A DNA stretch of 35,224 bases, taken from NCBI GenBank assembly GCA_913030915.1, contig CAJWEW010000001.1, positions 1-35,224 of the forward strand. Reading direction: 5' to 3'. How positions within the stretch are numbered: position 1 is the first letter of the stretch; each line of letters opens with the position of its first letter. Shown in pieces: positions 8,757 to 16,567 of this stretch. Source of the stretch: an uncultured Rhodobiaceae bacterium (lineage in GTDB: Bacteria > Pseudomonadota > Alphaproteobacteria > Rhizobiales > TMED25). The notes under the pieces were generated by a model. That model saw only the letters and a list, made by a program, of their open reading frames with translations, ran no database searches and was not told the origin of the DNA. The position numbers and the translations under genes were made by a program.

Positions 8757-9884
8757 CTACACACGCATCGGCATCAAGACGTACAATGTCGCCTCATCAT
8801 TCGGGTCTAGAACTAAGCAAGGTGAATTTGGTTCAGAAAATAAAAGCTTTACCGAGTCACCACTCAATTGCGATAAAATATCTAACAAATATTTTGAATT
8901 GAAACCAATCTCAAATTCATCACCTTTAAAATCTACAGATATTTCTTCAATTGCAGTTCCTGCTTCAGGGCTAGTCACAGATAAGGTAAGACTACTATCT
9001 TTCAAAGATAATTTGACTGCTCTTCCGCGTTCGCTCGATAACGTTGCTACTCTGTCTACGGCATTGGTAAGTATATTTGTTTTCACTGACATTGTTTTAT
9101 CATTCTGGAATGGTATTACCCTTTGATAATCTGGGAATGTTCCATCAATTACTTTTGAGGTAACTTCAATACTATTAAAAATAAACTTTAATTTATTTTC
9201 GGAAATCTTAACCTCAACATCTCCGTCATTTTCTTGGGTTAGCTTCTGTATTTCAGAGATTGTTTTTCTTGGTATAATGATACCTGGCATCCCTGATGCT
9301 CCCTCGGGCAAAGTTAATTCCGCTTGTGCCAGGCGATGGCCGTCAGTCGACACAGTTCTGAGGGTTGAGAGTTTATCACCATCTGCTGGTATTGACTCAT
9401 GAAAGTAGATACCATTTAGGTAATAGCGTGTTTCTTCATTTGAAATGGCAAACCTTGTTTTTTCAATCAATCTATACAATTCTCCACTCACAATTGTGAA
9501 GGCATGCGAAAATTCATTATCTGATATTTCAGGGAAGTCTGATCGTGGAAGTGTTTGTAGCTTGAAGTTTGATTTACCTGACCTTATTGTCAAATGATCT
9601 TGACTATCGTCTTTTGACAGGGTTATTTCAGATGAGTCTGGTAATTTTCTAATTATATCATAAACAAGGTGAGCTGGAGCGGTTAAGCTCCCACCTTTTT
9701 CAATTTTTGCATCAATTTCTTCAATTAGTTCTATGTCTAGATCTGTGGCTATTAATTTCAAACCAACGCCTTCTGCGATAATTAGAATATTTGCAAGTAT
9801 CGGTATTGTGTTCCTTCTTTCAACAACATTTTGTACATGAGTGAGTGCTTTCAGGAACTCATTTTTTTGAAGTATTGCTTCCAT
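8757..9884 (-). CDS. dnaN: DNA polymerase III, beta sliding clamp
   Basis: 375-residue processivity clamp that encircles DNA and tethers Pol III and other partners. It shows the three-fold repeated clamp architecture along its length: N-terminal FLKALTHVQNVVERRNTIPIL, RFAISNEETRYYLNGIYF in the middle, and the family C-terminal end LYVLMPMRV (canonical PMR-L/V that lines the partner-binding pocket). Full length for alphaproteobacteria. It is downstream of dnaA with a 99-base AT-rich gap that contains a near-match DnaA box (TAGTCCACA, two mismatches) and may hold its own promoter. No clear Shine-Dalgarno sequence precedes the ATG. Confidence 0.97.
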   Translation of the reverse strand: MEAILQKNEFLKALTHVQNVVERRNTIPILANILIIAEGVGLKLIATDLDIELIEEIDAKIEKGGSLTAPAHLVYDIIRKLPDSSEITLSKDDSQDHLTIRSGKSNFKLQTLPRSDFPEISDNEFSHAFTIVSGELYRLIEKTRFAISNEETRYYLNGIYFHESIPADGDKLSTLRTVSTDGHRLAQAELTLPEGASGMPGIIIPRKTISEIQKLTQENDGDVEVKISENKLKFIFNSIEVTSKVIDGTFPDYQRVIPFQNDKTMSVKTNILTNAVDRVATLSSERGRAVKLSLKDSSLTLSVTSPEAGTAIEEISVDFKGDEFEIGFNSKYLLDILSQLSGDSVKLLFSEPNSPCLVLDPNDEATLYVLMPMRV

Positions 9885-9983
9885 CAGTGTTTTCGATTAA
9901 TTACTTATAATATACTAAGAATATAAAAATATTAGTCCACATACCAATATTTATTGCAATAATTGACAGAAAATATCAGTCAG

Positions 9984-11411
9984 TCATTCTTTGAGGGAGT
10001 TTTCAAGTGTGGAAATAGATTCCTTAATGCTTGGATTTGTTTTTATCAGTTTTTCAATTTTTCTGACTGCATGAAGCACAGTAGTGTGATCTCTGCCTCC
10101 AAATTTTCTTCCAATCTCAGGTAGAGAGCGAGTAGTTAGTACTTTTGCTAAATACATTCCAATTTGCCTTGGGTAAACTATTGTTTTATGTCGACGTGAT
10201 GATAAAATATCTTGCTTAGTAACATTAAAATGTCCGCTAATTGTTCTTAAAACATCTTCGATCATGATTTGCCTATTTTGTTCTTCGCTAATTAGGTCTT
10301 GGATCGATAGGGCAGCCTCTTCAACTGTAATTGGTCTTTTATTAAGGCTGTGAGCGGCAATAATTCTATTCATCGCGCCTTCAAGCTCCCGACCGGAGCT
10401 TTGGATTCTTCTCGCAAGAAAATCTAGGACAGATGGTGATATTTCGATACGCGTGTTGCCGCGTAATGTTTGAGCGAGTTTTTTTTCAAGGATGCCACGT
10501 CTTATATCAAAATCAGTAGGACCTATTTGTGCAACCAATCCACCAGATAATCTTGATCTCATTCTATCGTCTAACATTTCAAGTTTCGAAGGGGCTGAGT
10601 CACCAGCAATTACAATCTGGTGCTTGGAGGTATCAAGAGCATTGAATATGTGGCAGAATTCTTGTTGTACGGACTTACCTTGAAGAAATTGCATATCATC
10701 GATTAGCAGTAAATCAACATCTGCAAATAGTTTCTTAAAACTGATAGTATCTTTGGATTTTACTGCTTCCACAAAGGAGCTCATGAACCTCACCGCAGAC
10801 AGGAATAAGACTTTCCTCTCAGGATGTCTGGCTTTAGACTCCCATGCTATTGCATTCAATAGATGGGTTTTTCCGGTCCCAACGGGTCCATGTATGTACA
10901 AAGGGTTAAATTCAACGGGTATATTTTTTTGGGGCTGAGAAACCCGCATTGATGCTGCGTGGGCGAGTGCATTCGATCTACCAACTACATAATTGCTAAA
11001 AGTATATCTTCTATCTAGAGGGGAACTTGTGTTTATAAGGGAGTTTTCATCAGTATTATCAAGCATTATAGTATTCTGCAAACCAGGAAGCGAGCTATCG
11101 CTATCATTTACTGAGCCTTTTGCTTTCTCACCGTGGGTCCGCACTCTTAATTCAATATGATTTATCTCTGAAATTTCTTGTTTCCAGATTTCGGTTAATT
11201 TTTCAGAGTATCTGGATTTTATCCAACTTTTTAGAAATAGTGTTGGTAATGACAAAGTTAAGGTTCCATTTTCAAAGCCATGAACTTCCATTCTGGCAAA
11301 CCAGCTATTATATAAATCATCCCCTATTTGAATACGTAAGTTAGTACTCACTTTTTTCCAGCTATCATCAATATTGATTTTTTTATTAGGGGTATTTATT
11401 GTTGTATCCAT
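9984..11411 (-). CDS. dnaA: Chromosomal replication initiator protein DnaA
   Basis: 475 residues. Domain I (about 10-85) is the helicase/self-interaction domain, followed by a variable linker (85-135); domain III is the AAA+ ATPase with Walker A GPVGTGKTH (about 175-183) and Walker B LLIDD; domain IV is the DNA-binding helix-turn-helix with the DnaA signature GRKFGGRDHTTVLHAVRKIE near the C-terminus. An ATG at 11432 would add seven residues, but the ATG at 11409-11411 has AAGGG at proper spacing and is preferred. It overlaps the last 16 bases of the rhodanese-like gene, so translation is probably coupled and both are read from a promoter beyond 11851. Confidence 0.97.
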   Translation of the reverse strand: MDTTINTPNKKINIDDSWKKVSTNLRIQIGDDLYNSWFARMEVHGFENGTLTLSLPTLFLKSWIKSRYSEKLTEIWKQEISEINHIELRVRTHGEKAKGSVNDSDSSLPGLQNTIMLDNTDENSLINTSSPLDRRYTFSNYVVGRSNALAHAASMRVSQPQKNIPVEFNPLYIHGPVGTGKTHLLNAIAWESKARHPERKVLFLSAVRFMSSFVEAVKSKDTISFKKLFADVDLLLIDDMQFLQGKSVQQEFCHIFNALDTSKHQIVIAGDSAPSKLEMLDDRMRSRLSGGLVAQIGPTDFDIRRGILEKKLAQTLRGNTRIEISPSVLDFLARRIQSSGRELEGAMNRIIAAHSLNKRPITVEEAALSIQDLISEEQNRQIMIEDVLRTISGHFNVTKQDILSSRRHKTIVYPRQIGMYLAKVLTTRSLPEIGRKFGGRDHTTVLHAVRKIEKLIKTNPSIKESISTLENSLKE

Positions 11412-11851
11412 GGCAACCCTTCGTATTTCCATCCATTAATTTTAGCCCGGTGGTGAAACTCATCGGGATCGCCTTCAAACCCTGATGCAATATTATAGCA
11501 ATTAATCCAACCATGTTGCGCCATCATAGACGCGGCCCAAGCACTTCGGGCACCAGAACGACATAAAAAAATGACATGACATTCTTTATTTGGTACATTT
11601 TCAATTATGACCTCTTCAAGCTCAGCGACGAAGTTTTCATTTAAATTCCCGCCAGGAAAAAACTGTTGTTCAATATTGATAAAAGATTTTTTTAGTGATG
11701 AAAGGTCTGCGTATCCAACATAATTTAATTCAGCTTTGGTCCGAACATCAACGAGTAAACTCTCATCATAATTTTCAAGTATGGACCAAGCAGTCTTTGG
11801 ATTTATATCACCTGCATATTCTGTATTTTTGCTAATTGTATCGATTTGCAT
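11396..11851 (-). CDS. Rhodanese-like domain protein
   Basis: 151-residue single-domain rhodanese, cytoplasmic by the lack of a signal peptide. Seen: LLVDVRTKAELNYVGY (about 33-48) and the active-site loop CRSGARS with nucleophile Cys97, giving the CRxGxR form of catalytically competent sulfurtransferases or persulfide carriers. The C-terminus GWKYEGLPWIQQ is typical of small proteobacterial rhodaneses. The substrate is unknown. It is inserted between rpsT and dnaA and overlaps dnaA by 16 bases, an arrangement I do not recognise as standard. The start at 11851 has only a weak upstream purine stretch. Confidence 0.88.
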   Translation of the reverse strand: MQIDTISKNTEYAGDINPKTAWSILENYDESLLVDVRTKAELNYVGYADLSSLKKSFINIEQQFFPGGNLNENFVAELEEVIIENVPNKECHVIFLCRSGARSAWAASMMAQHGWINCYNIASGFEGDPDEFHHRAKINGWKYEGLPWIQQ

Positions 11852-11874
11852 TCGAGTCTTGACCCCTATTTTGA

Positions 11875-11896
11875 ATGGTATTTTTGTTTATACCAT
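11875..11896. repeat. Inverted repeat abutting the DnaA box
   Basis: Arms ATGGTAT (11875-11881) and ATACCAT (11890-11896) with an 8-base loop. The right arm touches the DnaA box. On the minus strand the repeat includes TATAAA, which could serve as a -10 element for the rhodanese-dnaA transcript. Confidence 0.5.
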
Positions 11897-11904
11897 GTGG
11901 ATAA
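11896..11904 (-). promoter_or_regulatory. Perfect DnaA box
   Basis: TGTGGATAA on the plus strand, i.e. TTATCCACA on the minus strand, the strongest consensus DnaA-binding 9-mer. It lies 45 bases upstream of the rhodanese-like start and just upstream of a minus-strand TATAAA (11888-11893), where bound DnaA could repress the dnaA transcript. Confidence 0.7.
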
Positions 11905-11967
11905 TCCGTTGAAATTATCATGATTACTATATGTAAATATAAATTTATTGGAAAGCCTATTTTTATA

Positions 11968-11985
11968 TATTCAGTATACTGAATA
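11968..11985. repeat. 18-bp perfect palindrome
   Basis: TATTCAGTATACTGAATA is its own reverse complement over 18 bases. Length and symmetry suit a homodimeric regulator site. I do not recognise the factor. Confidence 0.6.
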
Positions 11986-12060
11986 AATAAATTTTATAAA
12001 ATAAAGTTATCAATCAATATTTATAAATACTGACAACTGACTGTAGAATAATAATAAATT

Positions 12061-12085
12061 TTAATTGCAATTAAGGAGGGTTTAA
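12061..12085. promoter_or_regulatory. 14-bp palindrome and adjoining TTAA-N7-TTAA (CtrA-type) motif
   Basis: TTAATTGCAATTAA (12061-12074) is a perfect palindrome; its last TTAA also begins TTAA-GGAGGGT-TTAA (12071-12085), the full CtrA consensus spacing of alphaproteobacteria. Such a motif arises by chance several times in AT-rich DNA of this size, so only its position upstream of dnaA makes it notable. Confidence 0.35.
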
Positions 12086-12291
12086 TTAGAAATTTTATTT
12101 GAAATTTTATGATTTTTTTTTAAAAAAACGAATAGATTCTGACCCTTTTTTTATTACTTTGACACTTTAATTATAAGTTATTGAAATAGAATAATAATTT
12201 ACAAGCATAAAAAAAGTTAAAATATTCATTAAAAGCTATAAGAAAATAATCAGCAAGTGTACTGATTTAGTACTCACAAATTAGATGTTTA

Positions 12292-12552
12292 TTATGAGCT
12301 TATAAGTTTTTTTGTAAGTCTTGATATCTTTCTCGAGGCCATTTTTTTATTGAAGGCACCTTTTTGTGCGCCTCTCATTAGTTGCTTCTCAGCATTGAGG
12401 AGAGCTTCTTTGGCATTTTTCTTATCACCAGCTTCGATACTCGCTTCAGCTTTTTTGACAAAAGTCCGAACCATGCTTCTTCTCATCTTATTGATAAGGG
12501 TTCGTCTTTCAATCTTACGCACCATTTTTTTTGCTGATTTCGTGTTTGCCAA
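12292..12552 (-). CDS. rpsT: 30S ribosomal protein S20
   Basis: 86-residue basic helical-bundle protein of the small subunit. The N-terminus MANTKSAKKMVRKIERRT and a C-terminus rich in Lys/Arg are diagnostic. The start codon is TTG (12550-12552), the only choice that gives MANTKSAKK; AAGGA lies eight bases upstream. E. coli rpsT also starts with UUG, and that poor start is used in its translational feedback, so a similar control is plausible here. It has its own strong promoter (12582-12610), 70 bases after the enoyl-CoA hydratase gene. Confidence 0.97.
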   Translation of the reverse strand: MANTKSAKKMVRKIERRTLINKMRRSMVRTFVKKAEASIEAGDKKNAKEALLNAEKQLMRGAQKGAFNKKMASRKISRLTKKLISS

Positions 12553-12581
12553 CTTTATATTCCTTTTGGTTAATATCTGAA

Positions 12582-12610
12582 TATATAGAGATTGAATGAT
12601 ATTCAGTCAA
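12582..12610 (-). promoter_or_regulatory. Candidate sigma70 promoter of rpsT
   Basis: On the minus strand TTGACT (12610-12605), a 17-base spacer, then TATATA (12587-12582). The start codon of rpsT is about 23 bases downstream of the expected transcription start. A GAAT/ATTC inverted repeat sits in the spacer. Confidence 0.6.
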
Positions 12611-12622
12611 CTCAATAATGCA

Positions 12623-13369
12623 TTAATTTTTGAATTGAGGTTTTCTTCTCTCCAGAAAAGCATTCATTCCTTCAATACCGTTGTAGCCTCTCAGTAATCT
12701 CATGAATTCATTTTTTTCAGCCATTAGTCCGTCTGAGAGATTATCACAAGAATCCTTAATTAATTTTTTTGTTGAAATTATTGCCTCGATTGGATTTAAG
12801 GATATTCTATCAGCAAGTTGGAGTGCATTTTTTATTAATTCACCAGTTTCGTAGGTGTGATTAATAAGACCAATATCTTTTGCCTCCTCCGCTGTAATAG
12901 AATTTCCTGTCAAACACATCTCCATTGCCATGCCCTTCCCAATCTTCCATGGTAGCCGCTGTGTTCCACCACCTCCACAAATAAGTCCCAAGCTAATTTC
13001 AGGTTGCGCAAATTTTGCCTCTTTTGATGCTAGGATAATATCACACATTAATAGTAATTCATTGCCACCGCCAAAAGCTATACCGCTTACTGCAGCAATT
13101 ATAGGTTTTTTTACTGTATCAATGAACTCCCATGACCTGATGAATTCTGGATTAGAAGCAAGTTCATTTATGTCAGCGCCTGCACTAAAGTTTTCGGATC
13201 CAGAAATTACGACGCACTTAATTAATTCTGATTGATCGCATTGTTTCAGCGCATCTATAAGTTCATCAGTAAGTTCAGAGTTTAGCGCGTTATATTTATT
13301 TTTTCTGTTGAGGATTATGTGCATCACACAATCATTGTACTTCTCAATTAAAATATTTTTATATTTCAT
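12623..13369 (-). CDS. Enoyl-CoA hydratase/isomerase family protein
   Basis: 248-residue crotonase-fold protein, probably adding water across trans-2-enoyl-CoA in beta-oxidation. Seen: the oxyanion-hole segment FSAGADINEL (61-70), FGGGNELLLMCD with Glu104 and AQPEISLGLI with Glu124, which align with the two catalytic glutamates of mitochondrial enoyl-CoA hydratase; both are kept, favouring true hydratase activity. The chain-length range is not readable. Its ATG overlaps the mutM stop in ATGA (four bases), so translation is coupled. This gene between mutM and rpsT-dnaA is a familiar alphaproteobacterial arrangement. Confidence 0.92.
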   Translation of the reverse strand: MKYKNILIEKYNDCVMHIILNRKNKYNALNSELTDELIDALKQCDQSELIKCVVISGSENFSAGADINELASNPEFIRSWEFIDTVKKPIIAAVSGIAFGGGNELLLMCDIILASKEAKFAQPEISLGLICGGGGTQRLPWKIGKGMAMEMCLTGNSITAEEAKDIGLINHTYETGELIKNALQLADRISLNPIEAIISTKKLIKDSCDNLSDGLMAEKNEFMRLLRGYNGIEGMNAFLERRKPQFKN

Positions 13370-14217
13370 CTATTTCCCATTTTTTGGCATTTCGTGCAAT
13401 AAAAAGTGGATCTCCCTGTCTGAACAATTTTTTTTATTTTTGCGCTACAATTTTGACTGTTGCATATCATATTTTCTCTATTATATACATTAAACTTATA
13501 TTGGAAATAGCCACTCTCACCTTTCAAGTTCTTATGGTCCCTTATCGTTGAACCGCCGACCTTAATAGCATCATGCAATATAAATTTAATGGAAGAAATT
13601 AGATCGCCAGTTTTTATTTTATTTTTCACCACTTTTCCTGACTCCATCATTGGCGATATTTTTGCTCTAAATAATGCTTCAGATGCATAGATATTTCCTA
13701 TACCACCCACGATCTTCTGATTTAATAGTGCACTTTTAATATTGGTAACCCTATTTTTGAGGGACTCTTGTAAATATTTTATATCAAATTCATCACTTAA
13801 GGCGTCGGGACCTAATTCTGCTTTGAGTTTTTTAATTTCAACTTTCTGCGGGTTTACCAGTTTAAAAAATCCAAACTTCCTTATATCAATGTAGTCAATT
13901 TCTGATTGATCAGACATTTTGAACCTCAATCGCACATGTTTGTTGTCGTTGTGACCCATTTTTTGAGCATTTATTAAAAAATTCCCAGTCATTCCGAGGT
14001 GAATAAGTAAAGAATATTTATTCTCAAGGTCAACAATAATATATTTTGCAATTCTGCTTATATCAGTGACTCGTTGATTTTTTATACTCTCTGCTAAATT
14101 ATGTGGTATTTTATATCTGAGTTTGTTGGTAAAAACCTCTATAGAATGGAAAGTTTTATCTATTAAGTAATCTGATAGATTATTTTTAATTATTTCCACT
14201 TCAGGTAATTCCGGCAT
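13366..14217 (-). CDS. mutM: Formamidopyrimidine-DNA glycosylase (8-oxoG repair)
   Basis: 283-residue bifunctional glycosylase/AP lyase that removes 8-oxoguanine and ring-opened purines. Pro2 and Glu3 of MPELPEVEI are catalytic, so the ATG at 14215-14217 must be the start; the in-frame codon at 14232 would bury Pro2 and abolish activity. Further landmarks: LLIHLGMTGNFLI, KSALLNQKIVGGIGNIYASE with the helix-two-turn-helix, and a C-terminal zinc finger with a Cys-X4-Cys pair and GRSTFYCTKCQK. All zinc cysteines are present. It is divergent from ubiE across a 62-base AT-rich gap and leads the mutM-enoyl-CoA hydratase pair. Confidence 0.96.
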   Translation of the reverse strand: MPELPEVEIIKNNLSDYLIDKTFHSIEVFTNKLRYKIPHNLAESIKNQRVTDISRIAKYIIVDLENKYSLLIHLGMTGNFLINAQKMGHNDNKHVRLRFKMSDQSEIDYIDIRKFGFFKLVNPQKVEIKKLKAELGPDALSDEFDIKYLQESLKNRVTNIKSALLNQKIVGGIGNIYASEALFRAKISPMMESGKVVKNKIKTGDLISSIKFILHDAIKVGGSTIRDHKNLKGESGYFQYKFNVYNRENMICNSQNCSAKIKKIVQTGRSTFYCTKCQKMGNR

Positions 14218-14279
14218 TTTATCAATAATCAAATATTTTTAGTATTTCACTTTTATAAACAAAGCACTAAATAATAGAT

Positions 14280-15041
14280 ATGGCAAATAATAAAAAATAC
14301 TTTTTTGGGGATACCGAAGTATCGAAGGAAGATAAAGTAAAAAAGGTTAACGAAGTCTTCGACTCTGTCGCAAAAAGATACGATATCATGAATGATATAT
14401 TATCATTTGGTGCACATCGTCTCTGGAAAGAAATTCTAGTTAATTCAATCTCAAATATAATATCTTCCAGAAGAGAATTTCGTTACTTAGACTTGGCTTG
14501 TGGAACAGGTGATATAGGGTACAAGTTATTAGATAAGAAATTAAAAAATATTAATGTATTAATGATGGATATTAATGAAAAAATGCTCGAGCAGGCAACA
14601 AAAAGAAAAGAATACCGTGAGCATAAGAAAAGCATAGATTTTATAGTTTCAGACGCAGAAAATATACCGCTTGCCAGCAACTCAATTGATTGTATAGCAA
14701 TTGCTTTTGGTATAAGGAACGTTGCATCAATAGAAAACGCTCTATTCGAAATAAATAGAGTTTTAAAGTGCGGGGGAAAATTTCTTTGTTTGGAATTCTC
14801 CAATGTAGAAGTTCCATTATTAAAAAAATTTTATGGCTTCTACTCAAAAAATATAATTCCGGAGATTGGAAGCTATATAGTGAAAGATCGAAGATCATAT
14901 CAATACCTCGTTGAGAGTATTGAACGATTCCCAAAGCAAGATGAGTTAACTGACTTATTTACAAAGTCAGGATTTATTAATTCTAAATATATAAACTTAT
15001 CTGGAGGTATTGCATGCATCCACTCAGGATGGAAAATGTAA
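14280..15041 (+). CDS. ubiE: Ubiquinone biosynthesis C-methyltransferase UbiE
   Basis: 253-residue SAM-dependent methyltransferase that C-methylates the benzoquinol ring in ubiquinone (and menaquinone) synthesis. Seen: the UbiE signature KRYDIMNDILSFGAHRLWK (about 33-50), SAM motif I YLDLACGTGD (69-78) and post-motifs NRVLKCGGKFLCLEFS. Without menaquinone genes in view, ubiquinone is the likely product. The end overlaps no other gene if ubiB starts at 15052. First gene of a plus-strand ubiE-ubiB-coaBC-dut run; no distinct Shine-Dalgarno sequence precedes the ATG. Confidence 0.96.
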   Translation: MANNKKYFFGDTEVSKEDKVKKVNEVFDSVAKRYDIMNDILSFGAHRLWKEILVNSISNIISSRREFRYLDLACGTGDIGYKLLDKKLKNINVLMMDINEKMLEQATKRKEYREHKKSIDFIVSDAENIPLASNSIDCIAIAFGIRNVASIENALFEINRVLKCGGKFLCLEFSNVEVPLLKKFYGFYSKNIIPEIGSYIVKDRRSYQYLVESIERFPKQDELTDLFTKSGFINSKYINLSGGIACIHSGWKM

Positions 15042-15051
15042 GAAAAAATTT

Positions 15052-16563
15052 ATGCGTTATTTCACTCACTTATATCAGATTATAAAAGTTGGTTATTTGT
15101 TCACCAGATGTGAGCTTCCAGATAACTTCCTTCCCAAAAATAACAAGTCTTTACTAAATAAACTATTGAATTATAATAAAAAAAAGAAGAAAACATTCAG
15201 TAGTACACTTGAAAGCTTGGGGCCAGCCTATATTAAACTCGGACAATTTCTTGCTACAAGACCGGATATAATTGGTTCAAAATTTGCAAAGGAATTAGCA
15301 AATCTCCAGGATGATCTTCCAAAGTTTGATAAAAAAATTTCAGAAGAGATTATCGAGTCGGAGTTTAATACAAACATCCATAATGTCTTTGCTGAATTTG
15401 ATGCGCCAATAGCGGCTGCATCAATAGCTCAAGTCCATACTGGAAAATTATCAGATAACCAAAAAGTTGCTGTGAAAATCGTGAGACCAAATATTGAAGA
15501 AAAGTTCAATAAGGATTTTGACTTCTTTTATTTTCTTGCCGACTTTATGGAAAGCTTTAACCCGGATCTTAAAAGACTGAGATTTAAAGAGTCAATACAA
15601 ACAATGCAGAGGTCGGTTCAAATGGAGATGGATCTGAGGTATGAGGCCGCTGCAATCTCCGAGATAAATACAAATATGAATGAAAATGATGAGTATGTTG
15701 TCCCAAGAATATTTTGGGAGAAAACCACAAAAAAAATACTTACTATTGAATGGGTAGACGGAATATCGGTTAGAGATAGGGAAAAATTAATTGAAAAAAA
15801 ATATGATCCAAAAGATTTAGCAAGAATAATAATTCAGTCATTTTTAACTCAAGCTTTAAGAAATGGATTTTTCCATGCAGATATGCATCAGGGCAATCTC
15901 CTGATTAACGAAGCAGGCAAACTCGTCATATTAGATTTTGGTATAATGGGAAGATTAGGTGAAAAAGAACAAAATTTTCTAGCCGAGATTTTGTGGGGCC
16001 TTATCACAAAAAACTACAAAAGAGCAGCAGAGGTCCACTTCGAGGCTGGTTATGTACCTGATGATCAAAAGCTTGACGAATTTAGCCAAGCATTGAGAGC
16101 AATTGGTGAGCCATTATCTGGGAAGAATGCAAATGATATTTCCATGGCAAATGTATTAACTCAATTATTTGAAGTTACCGAACAATTTAATATGGAAACA
16201 AGACCAGAGCTTTTACTGCTACAAAAAACAATGGTAGTTACAGAGGGTGTTGCAAGGGATCTGGATCCCGAGCTTAATATGTGGGATATTGCTGAGCCCA
16301 TTGTAAAAAAATGGATGGAAGATAAAATATCACCTGATACGAAAATAAAGCAGGGGATTGAGGGTTTATCGAGGTTTGGTATTGCTATCAGCGAGCTCCC
16401 CAACTTTTTAAATGATGCTAGGAAAACGAACGAGACTTTTAACAGGTTTCTTGAAGAAAGCCAATCTAGAAGTAGACAGAGTCAAAATTACTTTAAGAGA
16501 AATAGTTTTTGGATTATAACAGTTGTAGCTTTGATCTCGTTGGTAATTTTGATCACTGGATAA
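15052..16563 (+). CDS. ubiB: UbiB family atypical kinase/ATPase (ubiquinone biosynthesis)
   Basis: 503-residue ABC1/ADCK-type protein that supports ubiquinone assembly at the membrane, probably as an ATPase. Seen: KLGQ motif within IKLGQFLATRPDIIG (62-65), the Ala-rich nucleotide loop AAASIAQVHTG (from about 121), VAVKIVRP with the ATP Lys at about 142, HADMHQGNLLI and LDFGIMGRLG of the kinase core, and a C-terminal membrane segment FWIITVVALISLVILITG. An in-frame TTG at 15010 would start inside ubiE; the purine-rich stretch there encodes ubiE residues, so I take ATG 15052, ten bases after the ubiE stop. Confidence 0.95.
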   Translation: MRYFTHLYQIIKVGYLFTRCELPDNFLPKNNKSLLNKLLNYNKKKKKTFSSTLESLGPAYIKLGQFLATRPDIIGSKFAKELANLQDDLPKFDKKISEEIIESEFNTNIHNVFAEFDAPIAAASIAQVHTGKLSDNQKVAVKIVRPNIEEKFNKDFDFFYFLADFMESFNPDLKRLRFKESIQTMQRSVQMEMDLRYEAAAISEINTNMNENDEYVVPRIFWEKTTKKILTIEWVDGISVRDREKLIEKKYDPKDLARIIIQSFLTQALRNGFFHADMHQGNLLINEAGKLVILDFGIMGRLGEKEQNFLAEILWGLITKNYKRAAEVHFEAGYVPDDQKLDEFSQALRAIGEPLSGKNANDISMANVLTQLFEVTEQFNMETRPELLLLQKTMVVTEGVARDLDPELNMWDIAEPIVKKWMEDKISPDTKIKQGIEGLSRFGIAISELPNFLNDARKTNETFNRFLEESQSRSRQSQNYFKRNSFWIITVVALISLVILITG

Positions 16564-16567
16564 AAAA

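Larger units (their letters stand above)
11852..12291. other. 440-base non-coding region upstream of rhodanese-dnaA (dnaA control region or possible origin)
   Basis: The only gap above 300 bases. Very AT-rich, with no convincing ORF on either strand. It holds a perfect DnaA box (11896-11904, minus strand TTATCCACA), a 7-bp inverted repeat touching that box (11875-11896), an 18-bp perfect palindrome (11968-11985), a 14-bp palindrome (12061-12074), a TTAA-N7-TTAA motif of CtrA type (12071-12085), a 12-bp imperfect tandem repeat (12089-12112) and a T-run/A-run junction near 12112-12128. These suit a dnaA control region. A chromosomal origin is possible, but only one full DnaA box is seen, and the minus orientation of nusA, infB and pnp to the right argues against forks leaving rightward from here. 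Confidence 0.6.

Noticed and set aside
12073-12080. Strong Shine-Dalgarno-like AAGGAGGG on the plus strand in the dnaA upstream region
   Set aside because: No start codon at useful spacing; the nearest frame (TTG at 12099) gives only 24 codons of low-complexity product.
12159-12164. Perfect -35 TTGACA on the plus strand
   Set aside because: No -10 element at 16-18 bases and no plus-strand gene downstream before 14280.
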